Part shown: positions 29,861 through 37,509 of the stretch, in pieces
Layout of the letters: each line of letters starts with the position of its first letter
Position numbering within the stretch: the first letter of the stretch is position 1
Source: Bradyrhizobium sp. in8p8
GTDB lineage: Bacteria > Pseudomonadota > Alphaproteobacteria > Rhizobiales > Xanthobacteraceae
DNA: 64,000 bases
Assembly (NCBI RefSeq): GCF_000426845.1
Contig: NZ_AUGD01000006.1
Coordinates: 248,001 to 312,000, forward strand
Direction of reading: 5' to 3'
Notes under the pieces: model-generated
Databases searched by the model: none
Seen by the model: the letters and a program-made list of their open reading frames with translations, nothing else
What the model was told of the DNA's origin: nothing
Position numbers and translations under genes: made by a program

Positions 29861-30581
29861 CACAATTCCATTCCATGATCCACCGGCCGCACGGGCCATG
29901 ACGATTGCGGAGGAGTTCAGCATCGAAGCGTGGCGCACCCCAGGCACTCCATGCTGCCCCCGGCGGCGAATGCGCCGCGCGCAGCATCCATCGTGTCTCC
30001 GCGGTCGAGGGCAGCGGCTGCGCGGCCATGCGCAACATCAGGCCGACGACGCCGGAGCCTTGCGCGGCCAGCGTCAGCTTGCGGCTCGCCACCGGATCGA
30101 ACTGCTTGATATCGCCCCAGAGCTCGAGCACGACAGCGCCCAGTGCGTCGCAGGCAAGCGCATCGGCCGAGGTGCGCAGCGCGCTCTCGACATCGGCGGC
30201 ACGCACCATCACCACGCGACGCGGATCGAGGCCGAGTTCGGCGAGTCCGCTCATCGACAGCGCGCCGGTTTCGATATCCGAAAAATCCTGCCGCACCCAC
30301 AGCAGCGGCCGACGCGCTGAGACGCGCCCCGCAAGTCCCATGACAAACCCTGTCGCGGCAGCACCCTGACGTCCTTCGCAAAACACCTCGTGGATCGCCG
30401 CGCGCGCAAGCCCGCCCTTCAGCGCGCTGTCCGCCTCGCTATGGCCGAGCGCGACGCGCTCGTGCTGATGCACGACCGCGGTCTCGATGCGCTCGATCTG
30501 GCCGCGCAAGATTGCAAGCGCGCTTCCACGTGCGGAGGCGCATGATCCGCCAAAGTGTGAGCGGTTTGGCGACAAGATCAT
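29757..30581 (-). CDS. imuA: ImuA, RecA-like mutasome accessory protein
   Basis: First gene of the imuA-imuB-dnaE2 operon, 274 aa. ImuA is a RecA/SulA-like protein needed for induced mutagenesis. LRGQIERIE near residue 28, IHEVFCEGRQGAAATGFVMG in place of the RecA ATP-binding region, PLLWVRQDFSD, and the C-terminal GPCGRWIMEWNCDECQF are characteristic. The ATG at 30581 lies in a palindromic repeat (30541-30582), so the first about 13 residues come from that element. A downstream non-ATG start is possible and would remove them. A LexA box lies 137 bases upstream. Confidence 0.88.
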   Translation of the reverse strand: MILSPNRSHFGGSCASARGSALAILRGQIERIETAVVHQHERVALGHSEADSALKGGLARAAIHEVFCEGRQGAAATGFVMGLAGRVSARRPLLWVRQDFSDIETGALSMSGLAELGLDPRRVVMVRAADVESALRTSADALACDALGAVVLELWGDIKQFDPVASRKLTLAAQGSGVVGLMLRMAAQPLPSTAETRWMLRAAHSPPGAAWSAWGAPRFDAELLRNRHGPCGRWIMEWNCDECQFNEPSTYSQPVAAAPAHRSDPTVLWESRSA

Positions 30582-30582
30582 G
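30541..30582. repeat. Palindromic repeat overlapping the imuA start
   Basis: 42-bp imperfect palindrome: outer arms CATGATC and GATCATG, inner arms CGCCAAA and TTTGGCG, around AGTGTGAGCGG. It resembles the abundant Bradyrhizobium-type repeat with the core GATCC-AAAAGTGTGAAGCGGTTTT-GATCATG (from memory). It provides the ATG assigned to imuA. Confidence 0.75.
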
Positions 30583-30598
30583 TGCCCTCTTAAAAAGA

Positions 30599-30648
30599 AG
30601 AGCGCGATCGGACGCAAAACCGGCGACCACTTTTGCTGATCGCGCTCT
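30599..30648. repeat. Palindromic repeat between imuA and the LexA box
   Basis: 50-bp element with perfect 11-bp outer arms (AGAGCGCGATC / GATCGCGCTCT) and inner GCAAAA / TTTTGC around CCGGCGACCAC. It matches in form another abundant family whose core is GCAAAACCGG-CCACTTTTGC. It sits in the imuA leader, 17 bases upstream of the previous repeat, and could form a stable hairpin in the imuA 5' untranslated region. Confidence 0.75.
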
Positions 30649-30717
30649 GCATGCCCGCCGCTCCTCAGAAATTTGATGCCGTGGTCTTCAAAAGAAGAAC
30701 CAGCAGCTGGCCCATTT

Positions 30718-30732
30718 GTTCATGATATGTTC
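30718..30732. promoter_or_regulatory. LexA box (SOS operator) in the imuA / radical SAM divergent region
   Basis: GTTCATGATATGTTC is a perfect match to the alphaproteobacterial LexA operator GTTC-N7-GTTC. It lies 82 bases before the radical SAM gene start and 136 bases before the imuA ATG, between divergent genes, and overlaps an AT-rich stretch suitable for promoters. It is well placed to repress both imuA-imuB-dnaE2 and the rSAM-udgX pair until DNA damage. Confidence 0.85.
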
Positions 30733-30814
30733 TAATATAAAGCTAACGGTCGCCACAGAGTCAATCGAATTGGCGCACTTTCAGATTCACGAGCTGAATC
30801 AAGAGGATTCCTCC

Positions 30815-32050
30815 ATGGACGTACAACGCAAGCTGGAGATTCTGGCGGATGCCGCCAAATACGACGCGTCCTGCGCCTCCAGCGGCACCGAAAAGCGGGA
30901 TTCCAGTGATCGCAAGGGCATGGGCTCGACCGCGCCCGGCATGGGGATCTGCCATTCCTACGCGCCGGACGGCCGCTGCATCTCGCTGCTCAAGGTGCTG
31001 CTGACCAACGCCTGCAATTACGATTGCCTCTATTGCGTCAACCGCGCCTCCTCCAATGTACCGCGCGCCCGCTTCACCATCGACGAGATCGTCAAGCTCA
31101 CGCTCGACTTCTACCGGCGCAATTACATCGAAGGCCTGTTCCTCTCCTCCGGCATCATCCGTAGCCCTGATTACACGATGGAGCAGGTCGTCAGCGTCGC
31201 GCGCAAGCTGCGCGAAGAGCATCATTTCCGCGGTTACATTCACCTGAAAACCATTCCCGAAGCCGACGATGCGTTGATCGCGGAGGCCGGCAAGTATGCC
31301 GACCGCCTCTCCATCAACATCGAGATGCCTGAGGAAACCAGCCTGCAGCAATTCGCGCCGCAGAAGAATGTTCGCGCGATCCGCCGCACCATGGGCCGGT
31401 TGCGGCTGAAGCTAGACGAGGCCGAGGACAGCCATAGCGCAAAGACGAGAGCCAAGCCGCAGCGTTTCGCACCCGCTGGCCAGAGCACGCAGATGATCGT
31501 CGGCGCAGACGCGGCCTCCGATCAGACCATTCTCCACACCAGCGCCAATCTCTACGGCGCCTACCGGCTGCGGCGCGTTTATTACTCCGCCTTCAGTCCG
31601 ATCCCCGACGCCAGCCGCGCTTTGCCTCTGGTACAGCCGCCCTTGCTCCGCGAGCATCGGCTCTACCAGGCCGACTGGCTGATGCGGTTCTACGGCTTCG
31701 ACGTCGGAGAGATCGTCGATGGCAGCGCGATGCTGCCGCTCGACATCGACCCCAAGCTCGCCTGGGCGCTGCGCCATCGCGACCGCTTCCCGCTCGACGT
31801 CAACCGCGCCAACCGCGAAGAGCTGCTGCGCGTGCCCGGCTTCGGCACCAAGGCGGTCGAACGCATCATTGCGACGCGGCGCACCACCACGATCCGCGTG
31901 GCCGATCTCGCGCGGCTGCACGTGCCCCGCAACAAGGCACTGCCGTTCATCATCCTCAGCGACCACCGCCCCTCTCCGCATCGTCTCGATGCCGCCGGAC
32001 TGATCGAACGGTTCAAGCCAAAAGCGACACAGCTGGGATTTGGCTTCTGA
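30815..32050 (+). CDS. Putative DNA modification/repair radical SAM protein (UDG-linked family)
   Basis: Radical SAM enzyme, 411 aa, of the family I know as rSAM_link_UDG (TIGR03916), which is nearly always next to UdgX-type genes; its reaction is unknown. The cluster motif TNACNYDCLYC places Cys67, Cys71 and Cys74. Additional cysteines at 20, 46 and 55 precede it (GMGICHSYAPDGRC). A basic segment lies near 220-245. The C terminus ends in a helix-hairpin-helix DNA-binding motif (VNRANREELLRVPGFGTKAV), so it probably acts on DNA. AGAGGA precedes the ATG at 30815. The stop overlaps the udgX start by one base. Confidence 0.9.
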   Translation: MDVQRKLEILADAAKYDASCASSGTEKRDSSDRKGMGSTAPGMGICHSYAPDGRCISLLKVLLTNACNYDCLYCVNRASSNVPRARFTIDEIVKLTLDFYRRNYIEGLFLSSGIIRSPDYTMEQVVSVARKLREEHHFRGYIHLKTIPEADDALIAEAGKYADRLSINIEMPEETSLQQFAPQKNVRAIRRTMGRLRLKLDEAEDSHSAKTRAKPQRFAPAGQSTQMIVGADAASDQTILHTSANLYGAYRLRRVYYSAFSPIPDASRALPLVQPPLLREHRLYQADWLMRFYGFDVGEIVDGSAMLPLDIDPKLAWALRHRDRFPLDVNRANREELLRVPGFGTKAVERIIATRRTTTIRVADLARLHVPRNKALPFIILSDHRPSPHRLDAAGLIERFKPKATQLGFGF

Positions 32051-33492
32051 TGCAATACATCATCCTCGACACCGAAACCGATTTCGACGGCTGGCGCAAA
32101 GCCGCGCGTAGCCTCGTGCTTCACCACGTGCGGCCCAGCGACGTCACCTGGAGCGTGCAAGGCCGTGAAGCGGAGTTGTTCGCACCGCCCTCGCCATCTC
32201 CGATCCTCGAGGTGAACGACGCCACCTTCACCGTCTCGACAAAGTTCATCGAGCTTGCGAAGGCCGCAATCCTGCATCGCGATGCCGAGCGCTTTGCGGT
32301 CCTCTATCGGCTGCTCTGGCGATTGAAGGACAATCACGACCTCATCGAGGTCGCGACCGACCCTGATGTCGCACAGGTCACTGCCATGGCGAAGGCGGTC
32401 TATCGCGACGAGCACAAGATGCATGCCTTCGTGCGCTTCCGCGAGATCGGCCGGGAACGCCAGGCGCATTACGTCGCATGGTTCGAACCGGATCATCACA
32501 TCGTCGAGCTCGCCGCTCCCTTCTTCGCCAAGCGCTTTGCCGACATGCCCTGGTCGATCCTGACGCCGGACCTCTGCGCGCATTGGGATGGCCATGCACT
32601 TTCATTCACATCCGGTGTCAGCAAGAGTGAGGCTCCGAGCGAAGACCGGCTCGAGGAAACCTGGCGGCGCTATTATGCCAGCATCTTCAATCCGGCCCGC
32701 CTCAAGCCGAAGGCGATGCAGGCCGAGATGCCGAAGAAATATTGGAGGAACCTGCCGGAGGCTTCGATCATTAAGCCTTTGATCGAGGACGCCGAGCGCA
32801 TGACCGGTGCTATGATCGCCAATGCCGCAACCGATCCGCACAAGCCTCAAAAGCGACCGGAGGCTCCGATGAAACGCAAGACTGTCGGCGACGATCTCGA
32901 AGCGCTTCGCGAGGAGGCTGCGCATTGCCGCGCGTGCCATCTCTACAAGGATGCGACCCAGACCGTGTTTGGCGAGGGTCCGAAATCCGCCAATATCATG
33001 CTGGTAGGCGAGCAGCCCGGTGACAAGGAAGACCTCGCCGGCCATCCCTTTGTCGGTCCGGCCGGCCAGATGCTCGATCGCGCGCTGGAGGAAGCCGGCG
33101 TCGACCGCAAGAAGGTCTATGTCACCAACGCGGTCAAGCACTTCAAATTCGTGCCGCGCGGAAAAATCCGCCTGCATCAGAAACCGAACACACCTGAGAT
33201 CCGGGCGTGCCGACAATGGTATGAGCGGGAAGTTGCGGCACTCCAGCCCGATCTCATCGTTGCAATGGGCGCCACTGCCGCGCAAAGCGTGTTCGGCAAG
33301 ATCACTCCGATCGGCAAGAACCGCGGCCGGCTCATCGACCTTCCCGACGGTCGCAAAGCGCTCGTGACGGTGCATCCCTCATATCTGCTGCGACTGCCGG
33401 ATCCGGAAGCCAAGGTGCTGGAGTATCGACGCTTTGTCGAGGATTTGAAGATCGCCGCCGGCTTACAGAGGAAGTCCGCACGAGCTGCGTAA
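32050..33492 (+). CDS. udgX: DUF4130-UdgX fusion: uracil-DNA-binding glycosylase-like protein
   Basis: 480 aa fusion. Residues 1 to about 255 are the DUF4130 domain (IILDTETDFDGWRKAAR) that partners the radical SAM family; about 280-475 is a family-4-like uracil-DNA glycosylase domain. Motif 1 is GEQPGDKEDLAGHPFVGP, and HPSYLLRLPD holds the second catalytic loop. The UdgX-specific loop reads RGKIRLHQKP (371-378), with Arg374 and His376 where Mycobacterium UdgX has KRRIH; that His forms a covalent bond to the abasic sugar after uracil removal. Cys293, Cys296 and Cys387 are candidate Fe-S ligands. Co-transcribed with the radical SAM gene. Confidence 0.92.
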   Translation: MQYIILDTETDFDGWRKAARSLVLHHVRPSDVTWSVQGREAELFAPPSPSPILEVNDATFTVSTKFIELAKAAILHRDAERFAVLYRLLWRLKDNHDLIEVATDPDVAQVTAMAKAVYRDEHKMHAFVRFREIGRERQAHYVAWFEPDHHIVELAAPFFAKRFADMPWSILTPDLCAHWDGHALSFTSGVSKSEAPSEDRLEETWRRYYASIFNPARLKPKAMQAEMPKKYWRNLPEASIIKPLIEDAERMTGAMIANAATDPHKPQKRPEAPMKRKTVGDDLEALREEAAHCRACHLYKDATQTVFGEGPKSANIMLVGEQPGDKEDLAGHPFVGPAGQMLDRALEEAGVDRKKVYVTNAVKHFKFVPRGKIRLHQKPNTPEIRACRQWYEREVAALQPDLIVAMGATAAQSVFGKITPIGKNRGRLIDLPDGRKALVTVHPSYLLRLPDPEAKVLEYRRFVEDLKIAAGLQRKSARAA

Positions 33493-33545
33493 ATACGCGC
33501 AGAAACGGCTTCACGCATCGTCGGCGATGCGATCTCTCAAACAAC

Positions 33546-33574
33546 AAAGGGCTCGTGGAATGCACGGGCCCTTT
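33546..33574. terminator. Bidirectional terminator-like hairpin
   Basis: AAAGGGCTCGTG and CACGGGCCCTTT form a 12-bp stem with one wobble pair and a 5-base loop, flanked by A-rich and T-rich ends. It lies between the convergent udgX and M20 amidohydrolase genes and could end both transcripts. Confidence 0.72.
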
Positions 33575-33596
33575 CATTGATGCTTCCAGCTCGACC

Positions 33597-34769
33597 TTAG
33601 GACGCCGCCAGCTGCTCCTCGACCAGCTTGACCCAGTAGGACGTGCCGTAGACGATCGCCTCGTCATTGAAATTGTAGGCGGGGTGATGCAGGCCGGCGC
33701 TGTCGCCGTTGCCGCAGAAGATGAAGGCGCCGGGCCGCGCTTCCAGCATGTAGGCGAAATCCTCGCCGCCCATCAGCGGCGCCATCTCGTGAACATTGGC
33801 TTCGCCCGCGACTTGCCCGGCAATGCGCCGCGCCACCTCGGTCTCCGCCGCGTGATTGTTCACGATGGGATAGTTGCGCTTGTAGCGCAGGTCGATCTTG
33901 GCGCCAGTGATCTGCGCCACGCCTGCGACCACTTCATGCACGCGCTTCTCGACCAGCTTGCGCACCTCCGGCGACAGCGTGCGGATGGTGCCTCTCAGCG
34001 TCGCCGTCTGCGGAATGACGTTCCGAGCGTTTCCGGCGTGAAATTCGCAGATCGAGATCACCGCCGATTCGAGGGGATCGACGCTTCGCGCGACGATCGT
34101 CTGCAGGGCCGTGATCACCTGCGCACCGACCAGCACGGAATCGACGCATTTGTGCGGGCGCGCGGCGTGGCCTCCGAGGCCCTCGATCATGATATCGACC
34201 TCGTCGGTCGCCGCCATGATCGGACCCGGCCGGATCGCGAATGAGCCGATCGGGATGCCGGGCCCATTGTGCATGCCATAGACCTGCTCGATGCCGAAGC
34301 GCTCCATCAGGCCGTCCTTGACCATTGCCGCGCCGCCGGCGCCGCCCTCTTCGGCCGGCTGGAAGATCACGACGGCATCGCCGGCAAAGTTGCGGGTTTC
34401 GGCGAGGTAGCGGGCGGCTCCCAGCAGCATTGCAGTGTGGCCGTCATGGCCGCAGGCGTGCATCTTGCCAGGGATCTTGGAGGCGTAAGGCAGGTTGGTC
34501 TGCTCTTCGACCGGCAGCGCGTCCATATCGGCACGCATCCCGATTACTTTGAGACCCTCGCCGGGCGGCTTATTGCCCTTGATGACACCGACCACGCCGG
34601 TCTGGCCGAGCCCGGTCACGACCTCATCGCAGCCGAACTCGCGAAGCCGGTCCGCGACGAATGCTGCGGTGCGGTCGACGTCATATAGCAGTTCGGGGTG
34701 CTGGTGGATGTCCCGTCGCCAGGCCTGGATGTCGGGCTGAAGGTCGGCGACGCGGTTCACGATGGGCAT
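33597..34769 (-). CDS. M20-family amidohydrolase (hippurate hydrolase/aminoacylase-like)
   Basis: Zinc-dependent amidohydrolase, 390 aa, of the M20D subfamily that cleaves N-acyl amino acids or related amides. Metal-binding and catalytic segments are intact: MRADMDALPVEE, HACGHDGHTAMLLGAA, FQPAEEGGAGGAAMVKDG with the catalytic Glu, and near the C terminus APLMGGEDFAYML. A lid domain around 180-290 is typical. No signal peptide, so cytoplasmic. The ATG has only a weak ribosome site. It stands alone, facing away from the GMC oxidoreductase gene; natural substrate unknown. Confidence 0.92.
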   Translation of the reverse strand: MPIVNRVADLQPDIQAWRRDIHQHPELLYDVDRTAAFVADRLREFGCDEVVTGLGQTGVVGVIKGNKPPGEGLKVIGMRADMDALPVEEQTNLPYASKIPGKMHACGHDGHTAMLLGAARYLAETRNFAGDAVVIFQPAEEGGAGGAAMVKDGLMERFGIEQVYGMHNGPGIPIGSFAIRPGPIMAATDEVDIMIEGLGGHAARPHKCVDSVLVGAQVITALQTIVARSVDPLESAVISICEFHAGNARNVIPQTATLRGTIRTLSPEVRKLVEKRVHEVVAGVAQITGAKIDLRYKRNYPIVNNHAAETEVARRIAGQVAGEANVHEMAPLMGGEDFAYMLEARPGAFIFCGNGDSAGLHHPAYNFNDEAIVYGTSYWVKLVEEQLAAS

Positions 34770-34937
34770 GGAGATCTCGACATTATGGGAATGCAGGATT
34801 GTCTATCATGCAAGCGCCGGTCCACCCAACTGCCGGGGATCGGGGGAGCCCCGCCTGCTTCGCATGGCCGGACTTGTCCCGATCCGCTGCGTCTGCGTAT
34901 TAAGCGGAACGCAAAATGACCATCCGGGTGGAGCAGA

Positions 34938-36557
34938 ATGCCAAGACGGCTCGAAGGTGAGTTTGACTACATTGTCGTCGGAGCCGGTACGGCGGGCTGC
35001 ATCGTCGCGAACCGGCTGTCGGCCATGCCAAGCAATCGCGTTCTCGTCCTCGAAGCCGGTGGCGACGACAATTGGATCTGGTTCCACATCCCGGTCGGTT
35101 ATCTCTTCGCGATCGGCAATCCCCGTTCGGACTGGATGTTCAAGACCGAGGCCGAGCCAGGCCTGAACGGCCGATCGCTCGCCTACCCCCGCGGCAAAGT
35201 GATTGGCGGCTGCTCGGCAATCAACGCCATGATCTCGATGCGCGGACAGGCTGCCGACTACGATCACTGGCGCCAGCTTGGGCTGACCGGCTGGGGCTAT
35301 GAGGACGTGCTGCCGCTGTTCAAGCGGCTGGAGGACCACTTCCTCGGCGCGAGCGAGCATCACGGCGCCGGCGGCGGCTGGCGTATCGAGGCACCGCGGC
35401 TGTCATGGGCCATTCTCGACGCAGTCGGCGACGCCGCCGAGGAGATGGGCATCAAGCGCATCCCGGACTTCAACACCGGCGACAACGAAGGCACCAGCTA
35501 TTTCCACGTCAACCAGAAGCGCGGCCGCCGCTGGTCGTCGGCCCGCGGCTTCCTCAAGCCCGCGTTGAACCGCCCCAATCTGCGGCTCGAGAAGCACGTC
35601 CTGGTCGATCGTCTCATCATCGAGCAGGGCCGCGCCGTCGGTGTCCGCTTCATCCAGAACGGCCAGATCATCGAGGCGCGTGCGAAGCACGGGGTGATCC
35701 TCTCGGCAGGGTCGATCGGCTCGGTGCAGGTGCTGCATCGTTCTGGCATCGGACCCGCCGACTGGCTGTCGCCGCTCGGCATCGACATCGTCATGGACAA
35801 GCCCGGTGTCGGGCGCAACCTGCAAGATCATCTGCAGCAGCGCGCGATCTACAAGGTCGAAGGCGTGCGCACGCTGAACGAGACCTATTACAATCTGCTC
35901 CGCCGCGGCCTGATGGGACTCGACTATGCCTTCCGTCGCCGCGGCCCGCTGACCATGGCGCCGTCGCAGCTCGGCATCTTCACGCGCTCCGATGCAACGC
36001 GCGCCCGCGCCAACATCCAGTTCCATGTGCAGCCGCTGTCGCTCGACAAATTCGGCGATCCGCTGCACCGCTTCCCCGCGATCACTGTCAGCGCCTGCAA
36101 TCTCCAGCCCACCTCGCGCGGCACCGTGCGACTGCGCGCGGCAACGCCGGAGGAGAAGCCGATCATCGCGCCAAACTACCTGTCGACCGACGATGACCGC
36201 CAGGTCGCCGCCGACGCCATCCGCACCACGCGACGCCTGATGCAGCAGAAGGCGCTGGCCAGGTACCGCCCCAGCGAATACCTGCCCGGCCCCTCCGTCG
36301 GCGACGATGACGCCTCGCTCGCAAAAGCCGCCGGCGACATCGGCACCACGATCTTCCATCCCGTGGGCACGGCGAAAATGGGCGCGGCGAACGATCCGAT
36401 GGCGGTGGTGGACGAACGGCTGCGCTTCTACGGCCTCGACGGTCTGCGCATCGTCGATGCCTCGATCATGCCGACCATCACGTCGGGCAACACCAATACG
36501 CCGACCGCGATGATCGCGGAGAAGGGGGCGACGATGATCCTGGAGGATGCGAAGTAG
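34938..36557 (+). CDS. GMC-family FAD oxidoreductase (choline/alcohol dehydrogenase-like)
   Basis: FAD-dependent alcohol oxidase/dehydrogenase, 539 aa. The dinucleotide-binding motif is YIVVGAGTAGCIVANRLS at about 11-28. GMC signature 1 appears as PRGKVIGGCSAINAMISMRG and signature 2 as HGVILSAGSIGSVQVLHRSG. The active-site pair is His in IFHPVGTAKMG and Asn in TITSGNTNTPTAM. A GGAG site precedes the ATG. An alpha/beta hydrolase follows by 12 bases and is probably co-transcribed. Overall it resembles choline dehydrogenase-like enzymes, but no betaine genes are near, so the substrate is open. Confidence 0.92.
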   Translation: MPRRLEGEFDYIVVGAGTAGCIVANRLSAMPSNRVLVLEAGGDDNWIWFHIPVGYLFAIGNPRSDWMFKTEAEPGLNGRSLAYPRGKVIGGCSAINAMISMRGQAADYDHWRQLGLTGWGYEDVLPLFKRLEDHFLGASEHHGAGGGWRIEAPRLSWAILDAVGDAAEEMGIKRIPDFNTGDNEGTSYFHVNQKRGRRWSSARGFLKPALNRPNLRLEKHVLVDRLIIEQGRAVGVRFIQNGQIIEARAKHGVILSAGSIGSVQVLHRSGIGPADWLSPLGIDIVMDKPGVGRNLQDHLQQRAIYKVEGVRTLNETYYNLLRRGLMGLDYAFRRRGPLTMAPSQLGIFTRSDATRARANIQFHVQPLSLDKFGDPLHRFPAITVSACNLQPTSRGTVRLRAATPEEKPIIAPNYLSTDDDRQVAADAIRTTRRLMQQKALARYRPSEYLPGPSVGDDDASLAKAAGDIGTTIFHPVGTAKMGAANDPMAVVDERLRFYGLDGLRIVDASIMPTITSGNTNTPTAMIAEKGATMILEDAK

Positions 36558-36569
36558 CATCTTGCCACC

Positions 36570-37457
36570 ATGATCCATCGGCGCTTTTCGATCGGTACTG
36601 CCGGCGCAGAGCTCGCCATGCTGCAATGGGGCGAGCGCGGAAAGCCCCCTGCGCTGCTCTTACATGGCACCGGCTTCGTCGCCGACGTCTGGGACGAGGT
36701 CGCACGCGCACTTGCCTCAACCCACACCGTGTACGCGCTCGATCGCCGCGGCCATGGCGCCAGCCATAAGCCCGGCGCCTATCAATTTCTGGACTATGCA
36801 GAGGATGTCTGCCGGGTGGTCGACGCGCTCGATCTCCACGACATCTACGCAATCGGCCACAGCGCGGGTGCGACGGATCTCCTTCTCGCGGCGAGACTCT
36901 TGCCCGGTCGCTTCACACGCCTGTTCGCGATGGAGCCGACCATCATGGATCCGCGCGCGGCGCGCGCCGGCGGATTGAGCGAGGAATCCCAATCCCTCGT
37001 GGCGGGCACGTTGCGCCGACGCGCCGAGTTCGACAGTGCCGACGCCGTGCTCGAACGCTACCGCACAGCGCCGGCCTTTGCTGATTGGACCGAGACCTCG
37101 CTACGCGCGTATGTACGCCACGGCTTCGTACCGCTCGGCGATGGCCGCATCCGGCTCTGCTGCACCCCCGAGATCGAATCCGCGATCCTGCGTCCGATCT
37201 TTGAGGCGATGGAGCAGGTGTATATTGGGGACGCTCGCGGCAACCCGTTCGCCTGGCTGACGGAGATCGAATGTCCTGTGCGCGTCACGACCGCCGCAAA
37301 GTCGGATGCGATCTACAAGGAGATGGCGCAACGCGCCGTGTCGCTGATTCCCCGCGTCAGCACGCAGGTCTTTGATGGCGCGGGACATTGCGTCGCGCAG
37401 GAAATGCCAGAACGTGTGGTGGAAGCCGTGCGGGACTACGCGAAAGCCGGCACCTGA
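36570..37457 (+). CDS. Alpha/beta hydrolase
   Basis: Soluble alpha/beta-fold hydrolase, 295 aa. LLLHGTGFVADVWDEVAR supplies the oxyanion region, the nucleophile elbow is GHSAGATD (Ser near 97), and the catalytic His is in GAGHCVAQEMPE near the C terminus; the acid is probably in the segment around 230-250. It starts 12 bases after the GMC oxidoreductase stop and converges with hpnO. Esterase, lactonase or haloalkane-type activities are all possible; sequence does not decide. Confidence 0.88.
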   Translation: MIHRRFSIGTAGAELAMLQWGERGKPPALLLHGTGFVADVWDEVARALASTHTVYALDRRGHGASHKPGAYQFLDYAEDVCRVVDALDLHDIYAIGHSAGATDLLLAARLLPGRFTRLFAMEPTIMDPRAARAGGLSEESQSLVAGTLRRRAEFDSADAVLERYRTAPAFADWTETSLRAYVRHGFVPLGDGRIRLCCTPEIESAILRPIFEAMEQVYIGDARGNPFAWLTEIECPVRVTTAAKSDAIYKEMAQRAVSLIPRVSTQVFDGAGHCVAQEMPERVVEAVRDYAKAGT

Positions 37458-37509
37458 TTTTGCTGGCGGCCCGCAATCCAAGCCTGCTGAGTTCAGCCTC
37501 GGCTCGACC

